Assembly: GCA_937141995.1 (NCBI GenBank) | Contig: CAKZQX010000065.1 | Span: 1-7,702, forward strand | Origin: an uncultured Chloroflexaceae bacterium | Lineage (GTDB): Bacteria; Chloroflexota; Chloroflexia; Chloroflexales; Chloroflexaceae | DNA: 7,702 nt | Direction of reading: 5' to 3' | Shown: one piece after another, positions 1 to 5,561 of the stretch | Numbering within the stretch: position 1 is the first letter of the stretch | Layout: every line of letters begins with the position of its first letter | The notes under the pieces: model-generated | The model's database searches: none | Seen by the model: the letters and a program-made list of their open reading frames with translations, nothing else | What the model was told of the DNA's origin: nothing | Translations under genes and position numbers: made by a program

Positions 1-42
1 CGGTGCCTACGGTCCCCGCCCGGTGCCAGCGGCGCGGGGGCC
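1..42. repeat. Hairpin repeat, family A copy 1
   Basis: This 42-bp sequence recurs at 179-220 with one mismatch (C at 33, T at 211). It folds into a strong stem-loop. Positions 11-19 pair with 34-42 (one G-U), 20-22 pair with 30-32, base 33 is bulged, and the loop is GTGCCAG (23-29). The window starts at its first base, so the true left limit is unknown. There is no U-tract, so it does not look like an intrinsic terminator. It is best read as a dispersed hairpin (REP-like) repeat. Confidence 0.8.
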
Positions 43-71
43 AGAAAATCTTCCGTTCAGCCGTTCGTTCT

Positions 72-103
72 TACGCCCTACCCGGTGCCAGCGGGACAGG
101 GGT
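72..103. repeat. Hairpin repeat, family A degenerate copy
   Basis: This is a diverged third member of the family. It shares the core CGGTGCCAGCGG (83-94) with copies 1 and 2, but its flanks differ. It still folds: CCCG (81-84) pairs with CGGG (92-95), CCCT (76-79) pairs with AGGG (98-101), and the loop is again GTGCCAG (85-91). Keeping the fold and loop while the outer stem changes hints at structural selection, though one short example is weak evidence. Confidence 0.55.
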
Positions 104-178
104 GACAGTCTTCAACCGAGTGAGCCATGCTTGCCATGGAATTGTGGTACCATGTCATTGCATCGGCGCTCACACCGT

Positions 179-220
179 CGGTGCCTACGGTCCCCGCCCG
201 GTGCCAGCGGTGCGGGGGCC
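179..220. repeat. Hairpin repeat, family A copy 2
   Basis: This copy is identical to 1-42 at 41 of 42 positions. The stem arms are 189-197 and 212-220, with the loop GTGCCAG at 201-207. The only difference from copy 1 falls on the bulged base, so the stem is unchanged. A further fragment, TCCCCGCCCG at 246-255, resembles the left arm and may be the remnant of a fourth copy. Confidence 0.8.
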
Positions 221-900
221 ATCCTCCTGCTGCATACTCTACCAGTCCCCGCCCGATGTATGTATCGCCACCGGATGGATCGGCCCAATCATGAACCGGA
301 TCATGAAAGAAACTACGTGTGTCGGAAACGGGTAAAGGAGCCGTCGGTCATGCTTCAATGGGTCAATTGCAGAGCACTGCGCGACTGCATCTGTGCAGAG
401 GGGAAAGGCAACATTGACTGCCTTACTGGTTGTGTCACCAGATAAACGTGCGTGCGTTGCGTGTGTGTTACGTAGTTGTTTGTTTTCTGGTTGTATTAAC
501 CTTATCAAAACTGACTGCGTGTGTCTATAGGCAGATGATCAAAATAGACTCTGTCATAGTTGTATAGTATGACCAACGTACTACGTAAAAATGCATAAGT
601 TGACTGTGCAAATGTTGTGCGCGCGCCTTTTTTCTTGCCCATTGGAATGCGCTCTATCCGTTTATACTATTCTGACAATGATATCTATATCTCCGAATTA
701 CGGTATGTTTTGCGGCCTGGCACGCAACTGCTGTACCTGCCGCCGGTTTGCGGGGCTTACATTGTTGCTTTCTTCACGATTTATGCTGCTTCGACTCGCT
801 GCCACCCGACTGCATGCGTGTGCAGGGCTATTAACTGTTGGTTGTCATGTCGCAACCATTGTGGGTATTATCAAAACAGGAACGCTTTTTTTAGAAAATG

Positions 901-943
901 CCCGGTTTTCTTGCCGGAATCAAGCGAATTCCGATAAAACGGG
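901..943. other. Imperfect extended hairpin in noncoding DNA
   Basis: CCC (901-903) pairs with GGG (941-943), GTTTT (905-909) pairs with AAAAC (936-940), and an inner CGGAAT (915-920) pairs with ATTCCG (928-933) around a 7-nt loop. The stem is broken by one bulged G (904) and an asymmetric internal loop. It could belong to a small structured RNA or be a chance fold. No promoter or terminator defines a transcript. Confidence 0.3.
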
Positions 944-1197
944 TGAGGTATTGTCTGATCTTATGCATTTTAAGGTGTCATTGCGGGCAATTGCTGCGAT
1001 CATGGCATTATGATTCGCGGTGTGTGCCCTGATGTGGTAGCAATGCTTGCGCGTGAAAACGGCAAACAGTGCCGGACACTTCTATAGTGCCAGGTTCTCG
1101 CGGTGACGGTTGCTGTGCCATGTCGAGAACATCTATCTGGTCGAGTTAAAGGTAATAAATTGTAGAGTCCTTGCTCATCTGTTGCGGACCAGGCATG

Positions 1198-1290
1198 TAT
1201 AGCGAACAGAGCACAAAGGAACACAGAACAATGTGCGCCAGGCGCATATCTATCGAACAACTGGTTGTCCCTTGTCTGTCTGTTCTTTCT
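1198..1290. repeat. Repeat family B copy 1
   Basis: The first 34 bp (1198-1231) match 1449-1482 at 33 of 34 positions. After that the two copies diverge but still share short blocks in the same order: GCC(A/G)GG(C/T)GCA, CTATCG, GTTGTCC and TTGTCTGTCTGTTC or a near match. The GGAACACAGAACAA portion (1218-1231) is roughly inverse to the TTGTCTGTCTGTTCTTTC portion (about 1273-1290), so the unit may fold as a long imperfect hairpin. The right limit is approximate. The purine-rich start resembles the AACACAGAG/GCACAAAG style of dispersed repeat seen in many bacterial genomes, which I recall but cannot verify here. Confidence 0.6.
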
Positions 1291-1448
1291 CTGGTTAATG
1301 TGGTGACTGCAGTATGGTGGATTGGTACCGATAAAGTCAATGGGTTGTGTCTGGGCGATAACGCTGCGGAAATCGGCATAGACGAAATGTCGGTTTATCG
1401 GGTGAGTGCCGCCGTCATCGCATTGTCTGGTTAACGATCCGGATGATA

Positions 1449-1548
1449 TATAGCGAACAGAGCGCAAAGGAACACAGAACAAAATATGCCGGGTGCAACG
1501 CTATCGGATAATTTCTCGTTGTCCTCTGGCCTTTGTTTGTCTGTTCCG
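1449..1548. repeat. Repeat family B copy 2
   Basis: This is the second copy, starting 251 bp after the first. Its left arm GGAACACAGAACAAA is imperfectly complementary to its right arm TTTGTTTGTCTGTTCC, and a central CTATCGG block and GTTGTCC block are shared with copy 1. On the minus strand both copies encode a similar 'SVFLCALFAI' peptide in unrelated open frames. I take this as a consequence of the repeat, not as evidence of a protein. Confidence 0.6.
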
Positions 1549-1589
1549 GCTATAGGGTTTAACAAACTGCGTAAGTGGGGTAATACCAG

Positions 1590-1621
1590 ACAAGGGCGAG
1601 CGGAACCCCGCTCGCCCTTGT
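1590..1621. repeat. Perfect 14-bp stem-loop with AACC loop
   Basis: Positions 1590-1603 are exactly complementary to 1608-1621 around a four-base loop (1604-1607). It lies about 80 bp downstream of the flavodoxin stop on that gene's strand. No run of T follows on either strand, so a classical intrinsic terminator is not supported. It could still stabilise a 3' end or act as a bidirectional transcript end, and its form also fits a dispersed palindromic repeat. Confidence 0.7.
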
Positions 1622-1626
1622 AGCAC

Positions 1627-1669
1627 GGCTTATAGCCGCACTTGCACTGTATGTGTGCGGCTACAAGCC
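1627..1669 (-). terminator. Possible hairpin terminator of the flavodoxin transcript
   Basis: A 15-bp arm (1627-1641) pairs with 1655-1669 at all but one position, leaving a 13-nt loop. The single exception is A·C on the plus strand but a tolerated G·U in a minus-strand RNA, which fits the direction of the flavodoxin gene ending at 1703. No U-tract follows, so this would be an atypical terminator or a 3'-end stabilising hairpin. Confidence 0.45.
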
Positions 1670-1702
1670 ACACCTGCGCACCTGTTATGGTGATACAGCC
1701 CG

Positions 1703-2248
1703 TCAGGAAGCGGCGGCTTCAACCTCCTCGATGATGCCGAACTCGCGGGCAATCTGCTGTACCCAGATGTCGATCCGGTCTTCCGTCAGTTCGTACTGGT
1801 TGGTGTTGTCCAGGGCCAGCCCCAGGAAGTGATCGCCTTCGACGGCGGGCGACTCCAGAAAATCATAATCCTCGGCAGGCCAGAGCCCCACCAGTGCGGC
1901 CCCACGCTCGCGGGCTTTGCGCGCCAGCGTGCCTATCGCGGTCTGGAAGGTTGTCGAAAACTCGGACTGGTTACCCAGGCCAAAGACGGCCACCTGCTTG
2001 CCGTTCAGGTCAAGGGAATCCATCTGTGGGAAAGCGCGCTTCCAGTGTAGTTGCAGGTCGCCTTCCTCCCAGGTTGAGGAACCCAGGATCAGTTTGTCGT
2101 ACTCCTCCAGTTTGGTCACTTCAACCTTTTTGATGTTGAAGACCGTGACCAGATCTTTCTCAATGCTATCGAAGGACTTCTTGATCTTCTCGGCTGCATC
2201 GGCTGTATCACCGCGCTTGCTGCCATAAAACAGGCCAATCTTGGGCAT
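1703..2248 (-). CDS. fldA: Long-chain flavodoxin
   Basis: This is a soluble FMN-binding electron carrier of 181 residues, the usual size of the long-chain class. The phosphate-binding loop is at residues 9-16 (GSKRGDTA). The first isoalloxazine loop is SSTWEEG (57-63), with Trp60 placed to stack on the flavin, and the second is GLGNQSEFS (90-98). The long-chain insertion and ending follow (GLWPAEDYDF at 121-130, GLALDNTNQYELTEDRI at 143-159). Many family members have GDQ-x-GY in the second loop. Here the Asp is Asn93 and the aromatic is Phe97, not Tyr, which could shift FMN affinity or redox potential. The start is fixed by ATG at 2248 with AAGGAG six bases upstream. The gene stands alone, 123 bp from the GerMN gene. 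Its redox partner cannot be told from this window. The symbol follows the family; isiB and nifF are possible paralogue names. Confidence 0.96.
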   Translation of the reverse strand: MPKIGLFYGSKRGDTADAAEKIKKSFDSIEKDLVTVFNIKKVEVTKLEEYDKLILGSSTWEEGDLQLHWKRAFPQMDSLDLNGKQVAVFGLGNQSEFSTTFQTAIGTLARKARERGAALVGLWPAEDYDFLESPAVEGDHFLGLALDNTNQYELTEDRIDIWVQQIAREFGIIEEVEAAAS

Positions 2249-2254
2249 GTCTTG

Positions 2255-2260
2255 CTCCTT
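2255..2260 (-). promoter_or_regulatory. Ribosome binding site of the flavodoxin gene
   Basis: AAGGAG on the minus strand lies six bases before the ATG at 2248. It decides this start over any longer reading and agrees with the protein beginning directly at the first beta strand (MPKIGLFYGS). Confidence 0.8.
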
Positions 2261-2292
2261 TCAACCTGGGAAACGAAATTGCGTGTAAGCGC

Positions 2293-2322
2293 AGTGTAGC
2301 AGGCAGCTTTTCCCCGGTGCAA
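2293..2322 (-). promoter_or_regulatory. Weak candidate promoter of the flavodoxin gene
   Basis: On the minus strand a TTGCAC (2322-2317) and a TACACT (2298-2293) are separated by 18 bp, some 45 bp before the flavodoxin ATG. The match to the sigma-70 consensus is only 3/6 and 4/6. Its position supports it more than its sequence does. Confidence 0.3.
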
Positions 2323-2333
2323 CACTCACTTTA

Positions 2334-2346
2334 ACCAAACTTTGGT
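2334..2346. promoter_or_regulatory. Operator-like palindrome ACCAAA-C-TTTGGT
   Basis: This is a perfect 6+1+6 inverted repeat in the 123-bp gap between the GerMN stop (2372) and the flavodoxin start (2248). It sits just upstream of the candidate -35. Its size and place suit a dimeric regulator of the flavodoxin gene. It does not resemble a Fur box. It is too weak a hairpin to terminate the GerMN transcript. Confidence 0.4.
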
Positions 2347-2371
2347 GGAGTCATTCTGTACATTTCAGCAT

Positions 2372-3814
2372 CTACGGCTGGAGCACTCCTTCTGTTTCGC
2401 CCTCGACGGCGATGATGACTGTATCCACGGTCGGGAATTGTAGCAGCGTCTGCGTAATCTGCTGACGGATCATGCGCACGCGTAGCGAGCCGCCGCCATA
2501 TGCGCGCATTTCTTGCGAGAAGTCTGCCGTCGCCACGCCATCTTCAATCGTCAGGCTGCGTAGGGTGACGCGCGGTCCCCAGTCCGGCCGGTTGCCGGGG
2601 TAGTTGAGCACCTCCTCCGGCGTCGGTAGCGCTGTGCGGAAGCCGATCTGCGTGCGGGGCGGTCCCCAGAGCAGTTCATTCAGCGCTGCGGTGCCAATCG
2701 CCGGGGTCTTGACCACGCGCTGGGTGTGGGGAACTACTTCCTCGTTACTGGGATGCAACCAGTAAATGGTCACCTCTGCTGTGTTCGGGTCATCTGGGCC
2801 GAGGACGCGCACCGGCTGCCGCGCCAGGATGTTCCCACCCGCACTGCGCAATTCCAGCGTTGCGGGTTGGGTGGGCGGCGGATCGCCGGGACTCAGCCAG
2901 CTCAGGTTGCCGATTGCCAGGCCGCCACCGAGTTTCCCCCGCAGCAGCGTAAACGACTGGCTGAAGTGGGTGCCGTCCTGCCAGCGCAGGGTAGCGGTGA
3001 CCTGCTCACCCGGCTGTCCGCCCCAGATCGTGGCCTGGAGGTGCAGCGGCAGTGTCACCGGGGCATCGGGCTGCGGCAGTTCGATTGCGGCCGAGACGGC
3101 CGGAGGCGACCAGGTGCGCAGGGCATCCTGTCCAATATTGCCACGCTCAACCTGCCACGCGGCGGGATTTTGCGGATCGTAGGTCAGCACGATGCGCTCA
3201 AACGCCTGGTAGGTAATCTCGCGCAGTTCCCCGTTTTTGTAGGTCTCTACCGTGGTTGCGGCGGTCAGCGGCAGCCCGATATCATGCAGCCAGCCGCCGG
3301 GGAACAGGTCAGCGCGGTTGATATAGTTCCAGAAGCGCATCGGGACGACATGACCGGGCGCGGGTTGTAGTTGGGCATCGTAGGGCACAAACATCCCTGT
3401 GCTGATCGGCATGGTGCCGCCAGTGAAGCCGGCGGGGGGCGCTTGCTGCCAGCGTGGTTGGGCCGCATGCGCCAGGGCCGCGTAGGTGATGCCCATCGCA
3501 TTGACGGGGCCGTCCGGGTCGCGCTCCATCAGTTCAACCGTGAGCCGTCCATACATAAAGGCCCAGGTCGGATCGACGACCGCGCCGCGATGGTCTTCGA
3601 GGCGGCCCTTCTCGAAATACTGGGCCGGGTGCCCATCGGCATAAGTCAGGTCGGTCAGGGGGTAGCCCAGAATGCGCATACCCTGGTGTTGAGTATAGTA
3701 CTCCTGGAACCGCTCGTTTACACCGGGGGTTGCGTGGGTTGTCGTCGCCGGCAGCAGTAGCGCGACCAGCAGCAGCGCGACGAGCCACGGTGTCATCCAT
3801 CGTATCTCCTTCAT
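2372..3814 (-). CDS. Exported GerMN-domain protein
   Basis: This 480-residue protein has a clear signal peptide: Lys/Arg at 2-5, a hydrophobic core at 10-22, and likely cleavage after ATTTHA near residue 28. There is no lipobox Cys, so it is probably secreted or wall-associated. Two copies of a module I associate with Chloroflexota envelope proteins follow: LGYPLT with QYFEKGRLE (about 34-92), and IGLPLT with YQAFERIVL (about 161-234). Residues about 250-338 look like an Ig-type beta domain. Residues about 347-473 match GerMN (VTIYWL, ALNELLWGPP, VTLRSLTIEDGVATADFS, RQQITQTLLQFPTVDTVII). GerMN occurs in spore germination proteins but also in many non-sporulating lineages, so a germination role is not implied. 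ATG at 3814 is preferred because it supplies the basic signal-peptide end. Its ribosome site GGAG is about ten bases away. Met7 has a nearer AAGGAG but would lose the positive charges. Confidence 0.88.
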   Translation of the reverse strand: MKEIRWMTPWLVALLLVALLLPATTTHATPGVNERFQEYYTQHQGMRILGYPLTDLTYADGHPAQYFEKGRLEDHRGAVVDPTWAFMYGRLTVELMERDPDGPVNAMGITYAALAHAAQPRWQQAPPAGFTGGTMPISTGMFVPYDAQLQPAPGHVVPMRFWNYINRADLFPGGWLHDIGLPLTAATTVETYKNGELREITYQAFERIVLTYDPQNPAAWQVERGNIGQDALRTWSPPAVSAAIELPQPDAPVTLPLHLQATIWGGQPGEQVTATLRWQDGTHFSQSFTLLRGKLGGGLAIGNLSWLSPGDPPPTQPATLELRSAGGNILARQPVRVLGPDDPNTAEVTIYWLHPSNEEVVPHTQRVVKTPAIGTAALNELLWGPPRTQIGFRTALPTPEEVLNYPGNRPDWGPRVTLRSLTIEDGVATADFSQEMRAYGGGSLRVRMIRQQITQTLLQFPTVDTVIIAVEGETEGVLQP

Positions 3815-3841
3815 GGCTATTCTGCTCCTCTCAGTTTCACG

Positions 3842-3853
3842 GCATCCGGATGC
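3842..3853. promoter_or_regulatory. Perfect 12-bp palindrome GCATCCGGATGC
   Basis: A self-complementary 12-mer lies 27 bp before the GerMN ATG, in what would be its leader. It could be a regulator binding site. As RNA it has no loop, so it is less likely to act as a hairpin. Chance occurrence is possible in GC-rich DNA. Confidence 0.35.
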
Positions 3854-3950
3854 AGGGCGGAAGTATGGCTCCCGCCGGGTGCTTGCCGCAGCCGGGGAAC
3901 ACCGGCACGAACCGGGACTCCCACGCGGTGATGTCCGGGATGTTCAGATT

Positions 3951-3970
3951 AAACATTTAAACTTGTTTAG
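3951..3970. promoter_or_regulatory. AT-rich inverted repeat TAAACA-N8-TGTTTA
   Basis: Perfect 6-bp arms (3951-3956 and 3965-3970) flank eight AT-rich bases, about 137 bp upstream of the GerMN start. The patch is clearly AT-richer than its surroundings, as promoters or operators in a GC-rich genome often are. No gene on the plus strand is nearby, so it most likely serves the GerMN gene. Confidence 0.4.
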
Positions 3971-4224
3971 ACAGTGTGTCGCAGGGTAGTGGTGATAAAC
4001 ATCATAGTTCCAGCATACCCGGTATCGCTGCATCTGAGGAGCAGCCAGAGGTGGAATATGCGGCGGACGATGGTTCAGATCTGATCCTGGTCAGGCGGAC
4101 AGGGAGGTATCGGTCGGGATACGTAGGTGTGCAGCATTAGCTCCGGTAATCCTTTACGCCATCCAGGGAACCACTCACGCCGCCATGCATTCTGGTTGGG
4201 TGAAGCTCATACTGCGCCCCTACT

Positions 4225-5259
4225 TCAATTCAAATGCATGCCACGCAGGTGGGCAAACTCGGTGGTAAACTGCGCCTCCATCTCGGTGCGCGCGGTGGAA
4301 GGTAGCAGCGAGGCCCGCACTGCATTCAATACCAGGCGTTCCAGGTTGACAGCAGTGAGTTCAAAGGTGCGCGCGATTGCCAGATACTCATCGGTGAGGG
4401 TGGTGTTGAACATGGGCGGATCATCCGAGTTAATCGTCACGTACAACCCGGCATTGAGCAGGCGCGGCAGCGGATGTCGCTCCAGGCTGGGAGCCACTCC
4501 CAGGCAGACATTGCTGGTCGGGCAGACTTCGAGGGGGATCTGGCGGGTGCGCAACTCGGCCACGAGGCTGGTATCCTCCAGGCAGCGCACACCATGCCCG
4601 ATGCGAATGGCATGCAGTGCCCGCAGCGCCCCGCGAATACTCTCCGGGCCGACGGTCTCCCCGGCATGCGGTACACTGGGCAGTCTGGCGGCGCGCGCGC
4701 GCTCAAAGGCAGCGACAAACTTCTCCGGTGGATGACCTTCTTCCGGCCCACCCAGGCCCAATGCCACCACGCCGTCGGACATGCCACTGATGGCCCACTC
4801 GGCGACCAGTTCGCCCTCCTCAGGAGAAATCATCCGGGGAATGTCAATGATCAACCGCATCGTCACGTCCAGTTCCGCTTCGGCCCAGGCCCGTGCCCGG
4901 TTGAGCGCATCCAACTGGTCGCGAAAGGACAACCCCCTGGTGTGATAGTGCGTAAACGCGGTGTAGGTAACTTCACTGTAGCGTATCTGCTGGGCGGCCT
5001 GGCCGGCTAAAAACTCACGCGCAATCAACTCGATATCCTCGGGGGTGCGGATGCAGTCCGATACCGCCAGATAGATCTCCACAAAGTGCGCAAAATCCGT
5101 GAATCTGTACCACTCGCGCAGACCGGCAACGCTGTCGGCCGGTAGGTCTACCTGATGGCGTTGCGCCAGAGTCAGTAGCGTTGCCGGCTGGATCGATCCC
5201 TCCAGATGCACATGCAACTCAACCTTCGGCATAGCATAGATGAAAGACTCCAATGACAT
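4225..5259 (-). CDS. add: Adenosine deaminase-family enzyme
   Basis: This 344-residue metal-dependent amidohydrolase matches the family in length. All catalytic residues are visible: zinc ligands His16 and His18 in VELHVHLEGS, His198 and the proton-shuttling Glu201 in HAGE, His222 in GHG, and Asp279-Asp280 in NSDDPP. The PTSN motif is at 247-250. It should hydrolytically remove the 6-amino group of a purine compound in the cytoplasm. Classical adenosine deaminases mostly have HLDG at the first motif and a DLAG-type loop later. Here they are HLEG and GLGGPEEG (168-175), so adenine or 6-aminodeoxyfutalosine (menaquinone route) is a real alternative to adenosine. ATG at 5259 has AGGTAGG upstream and lies 20 bp after the DUF507 stop. 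This makes it the last gene of a three-gene operon. Confidence 0.93.
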   Translation of the reverse strand: MSLESFIYAMPKVELHVHLEGSIQPATLLTLAQRHQVDLPADSVAGLREWYRFTDFAHFVEIYLAVSDCIRTPEDIELIAREFLAGQAAQQIRYSEVTYTAFTHYHTRGLSFRDQLDALNRARAWAEAELDVTMRLIIDIPRMISPEEGELVAEWAISGMSDGVVALGLGGPEEGHPPEKFVAAFERARAARLPSVPHAGETVGPESIRGALRALHAIRIGHGVRCLEDTSLVAELRTRQIPLEVCPTSNVCLGVAPSLERHPLPRLLNAGLYVTINSDDPPMFNTTLTDEYLAIARTFELTAVNLERLVLNAVRASLLPSTARTEMEAQFTTEFAHLRGMHLN

Positions 5260-5279
5260 CGTGGCCTACCTTCCCTGCC

Positions 5280-5561
5280 TCACAGGATGATTTTGCGCTC
5301 GTTGATCAGGCGCTGCCGGGTTTTTTTGAACAGATCGTCGTATTTCATGCGGCCCTGCGTGATTTCATATTTATAGGCTTTGAGCATCTGATGTACCTCA
5401 GCATCGAGTCGCTCTTCGACCATTAACTCATCTATAATAATCTCCTGGATTGCCAGGCGTAACTGGCTATCATTGCTTTGGAAAAGTATCCCATCAATCT
5501 CGGCCAGTTCATCGACCAGTTGTTCTGCCAGTTGTTCAACCTTTTTCGGGGAGAGTTTCAT
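5280..5561 (-). CDS. DUF507 family protein
   Basis: This is a small, charged, largely helical protein of 93 residues beginning MKLSPKKVEQLAEQLVDEL and ending INERKIIL. It matches my memory of the short form of DUF507; some lineages have a version about twice as long. No catalytic motif, signal peptide or membrane segment is visible, and the family's function is unknown to me. The frame stays open upstream to 5663, but the start is set at 5561 by an AGGAGG four bases before the ATG. That ATG overlaps the stop of the preceding gene (ATGA), so the two are probably translationally coupled. The deaminase follows after 20 bp. Confidence 0.92.
   Translation of the reverse strand: MKLSPKKVEQLAEQLVDELAEIDGILFQSNDSQLRLAIQEIIIDELMVEERLDAEVHQMLKAYKYEITQGRMKYDDLFKKTRQRLINERKIIL

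Larger units (their letters stand above)
221..1589. other. Long region without a credible gene
   Basis: About 1.4 kb separates the family A repeats from the hairpins that follow the flavodoxin gene. Open frames here reach at most about 160 codons. They overlap each other on both strands, are rich in Cys, His and Arg, have no ribosome binding site I can support, and resemble no family I recognise. Base composition is visibly poorer in GC than the genes from 1703 on, with TG-rich and T-rich stretches such as 440-500. It holds two related repeats (1198-1290 and 1449-1548) and an imperfect hairpin (901-943). I see no RNA gene or mobile-element gene. It may be a decayed or noncoding accessory region. 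Confidence 0.6.
3815..4224. other. 410-bp spacer between deaminase and GerMN genes
   Basis: No open frame here looks like a gene. The part next to the GerMN gene (3842-3940) is GC-rich, and around 3945-3970 there is a sharp AT-rich patch that would suit a minus-strand promoter, although no good -35/-10 pair stands out. Two inverted repeats are listed separately. I could not recognise a riboswitch in the roughly 140-nt stretch before the GerMN ATG. No clear terminator follows the deaminase, so partial read-through into the GerMN gene is possible. Confidence 0.5.

Noticed and set aside
1..220. Possible CRISPR repeats
   Set aside because: There are only two near-identical copies, separated by 136 bp that contain a diverged third. 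The regular spacing and the repeat count of an array are absent.
591..1013. Plus-strand open frame of 140 codons, Cys-rich and hydrophobic in parts
   Set aside because: It has no supported ribosome binding site, sits in low-GC repeat-bearing DNA, overlaps another frame of similar length, and its composition and pattern resemble no protein family.
1000..1673. Minus-strand open frames sharing an 'SVFLCALFAI' peptide
   Set aside because: The shared peptide is simply the translation of the repeated 34-bp block. The rest of the two frames is unrelated and lacks start signals.
3534..3800. Open frame starting at an ATG with a good AAGGAG, inside the GerMN gene in another frame
   Set aside because: The Arg/Pro-rich translation is a shadow of the GerMN coding frame and shows no domain. 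The AAGGAG comes from the Lys-Glu codons of the GerMN start.
3815..3960. Riboswitch in the GerMN leader
   Set aside because: I compared the GC-rich leader with riboswitch motifs I know and found no convincing core.
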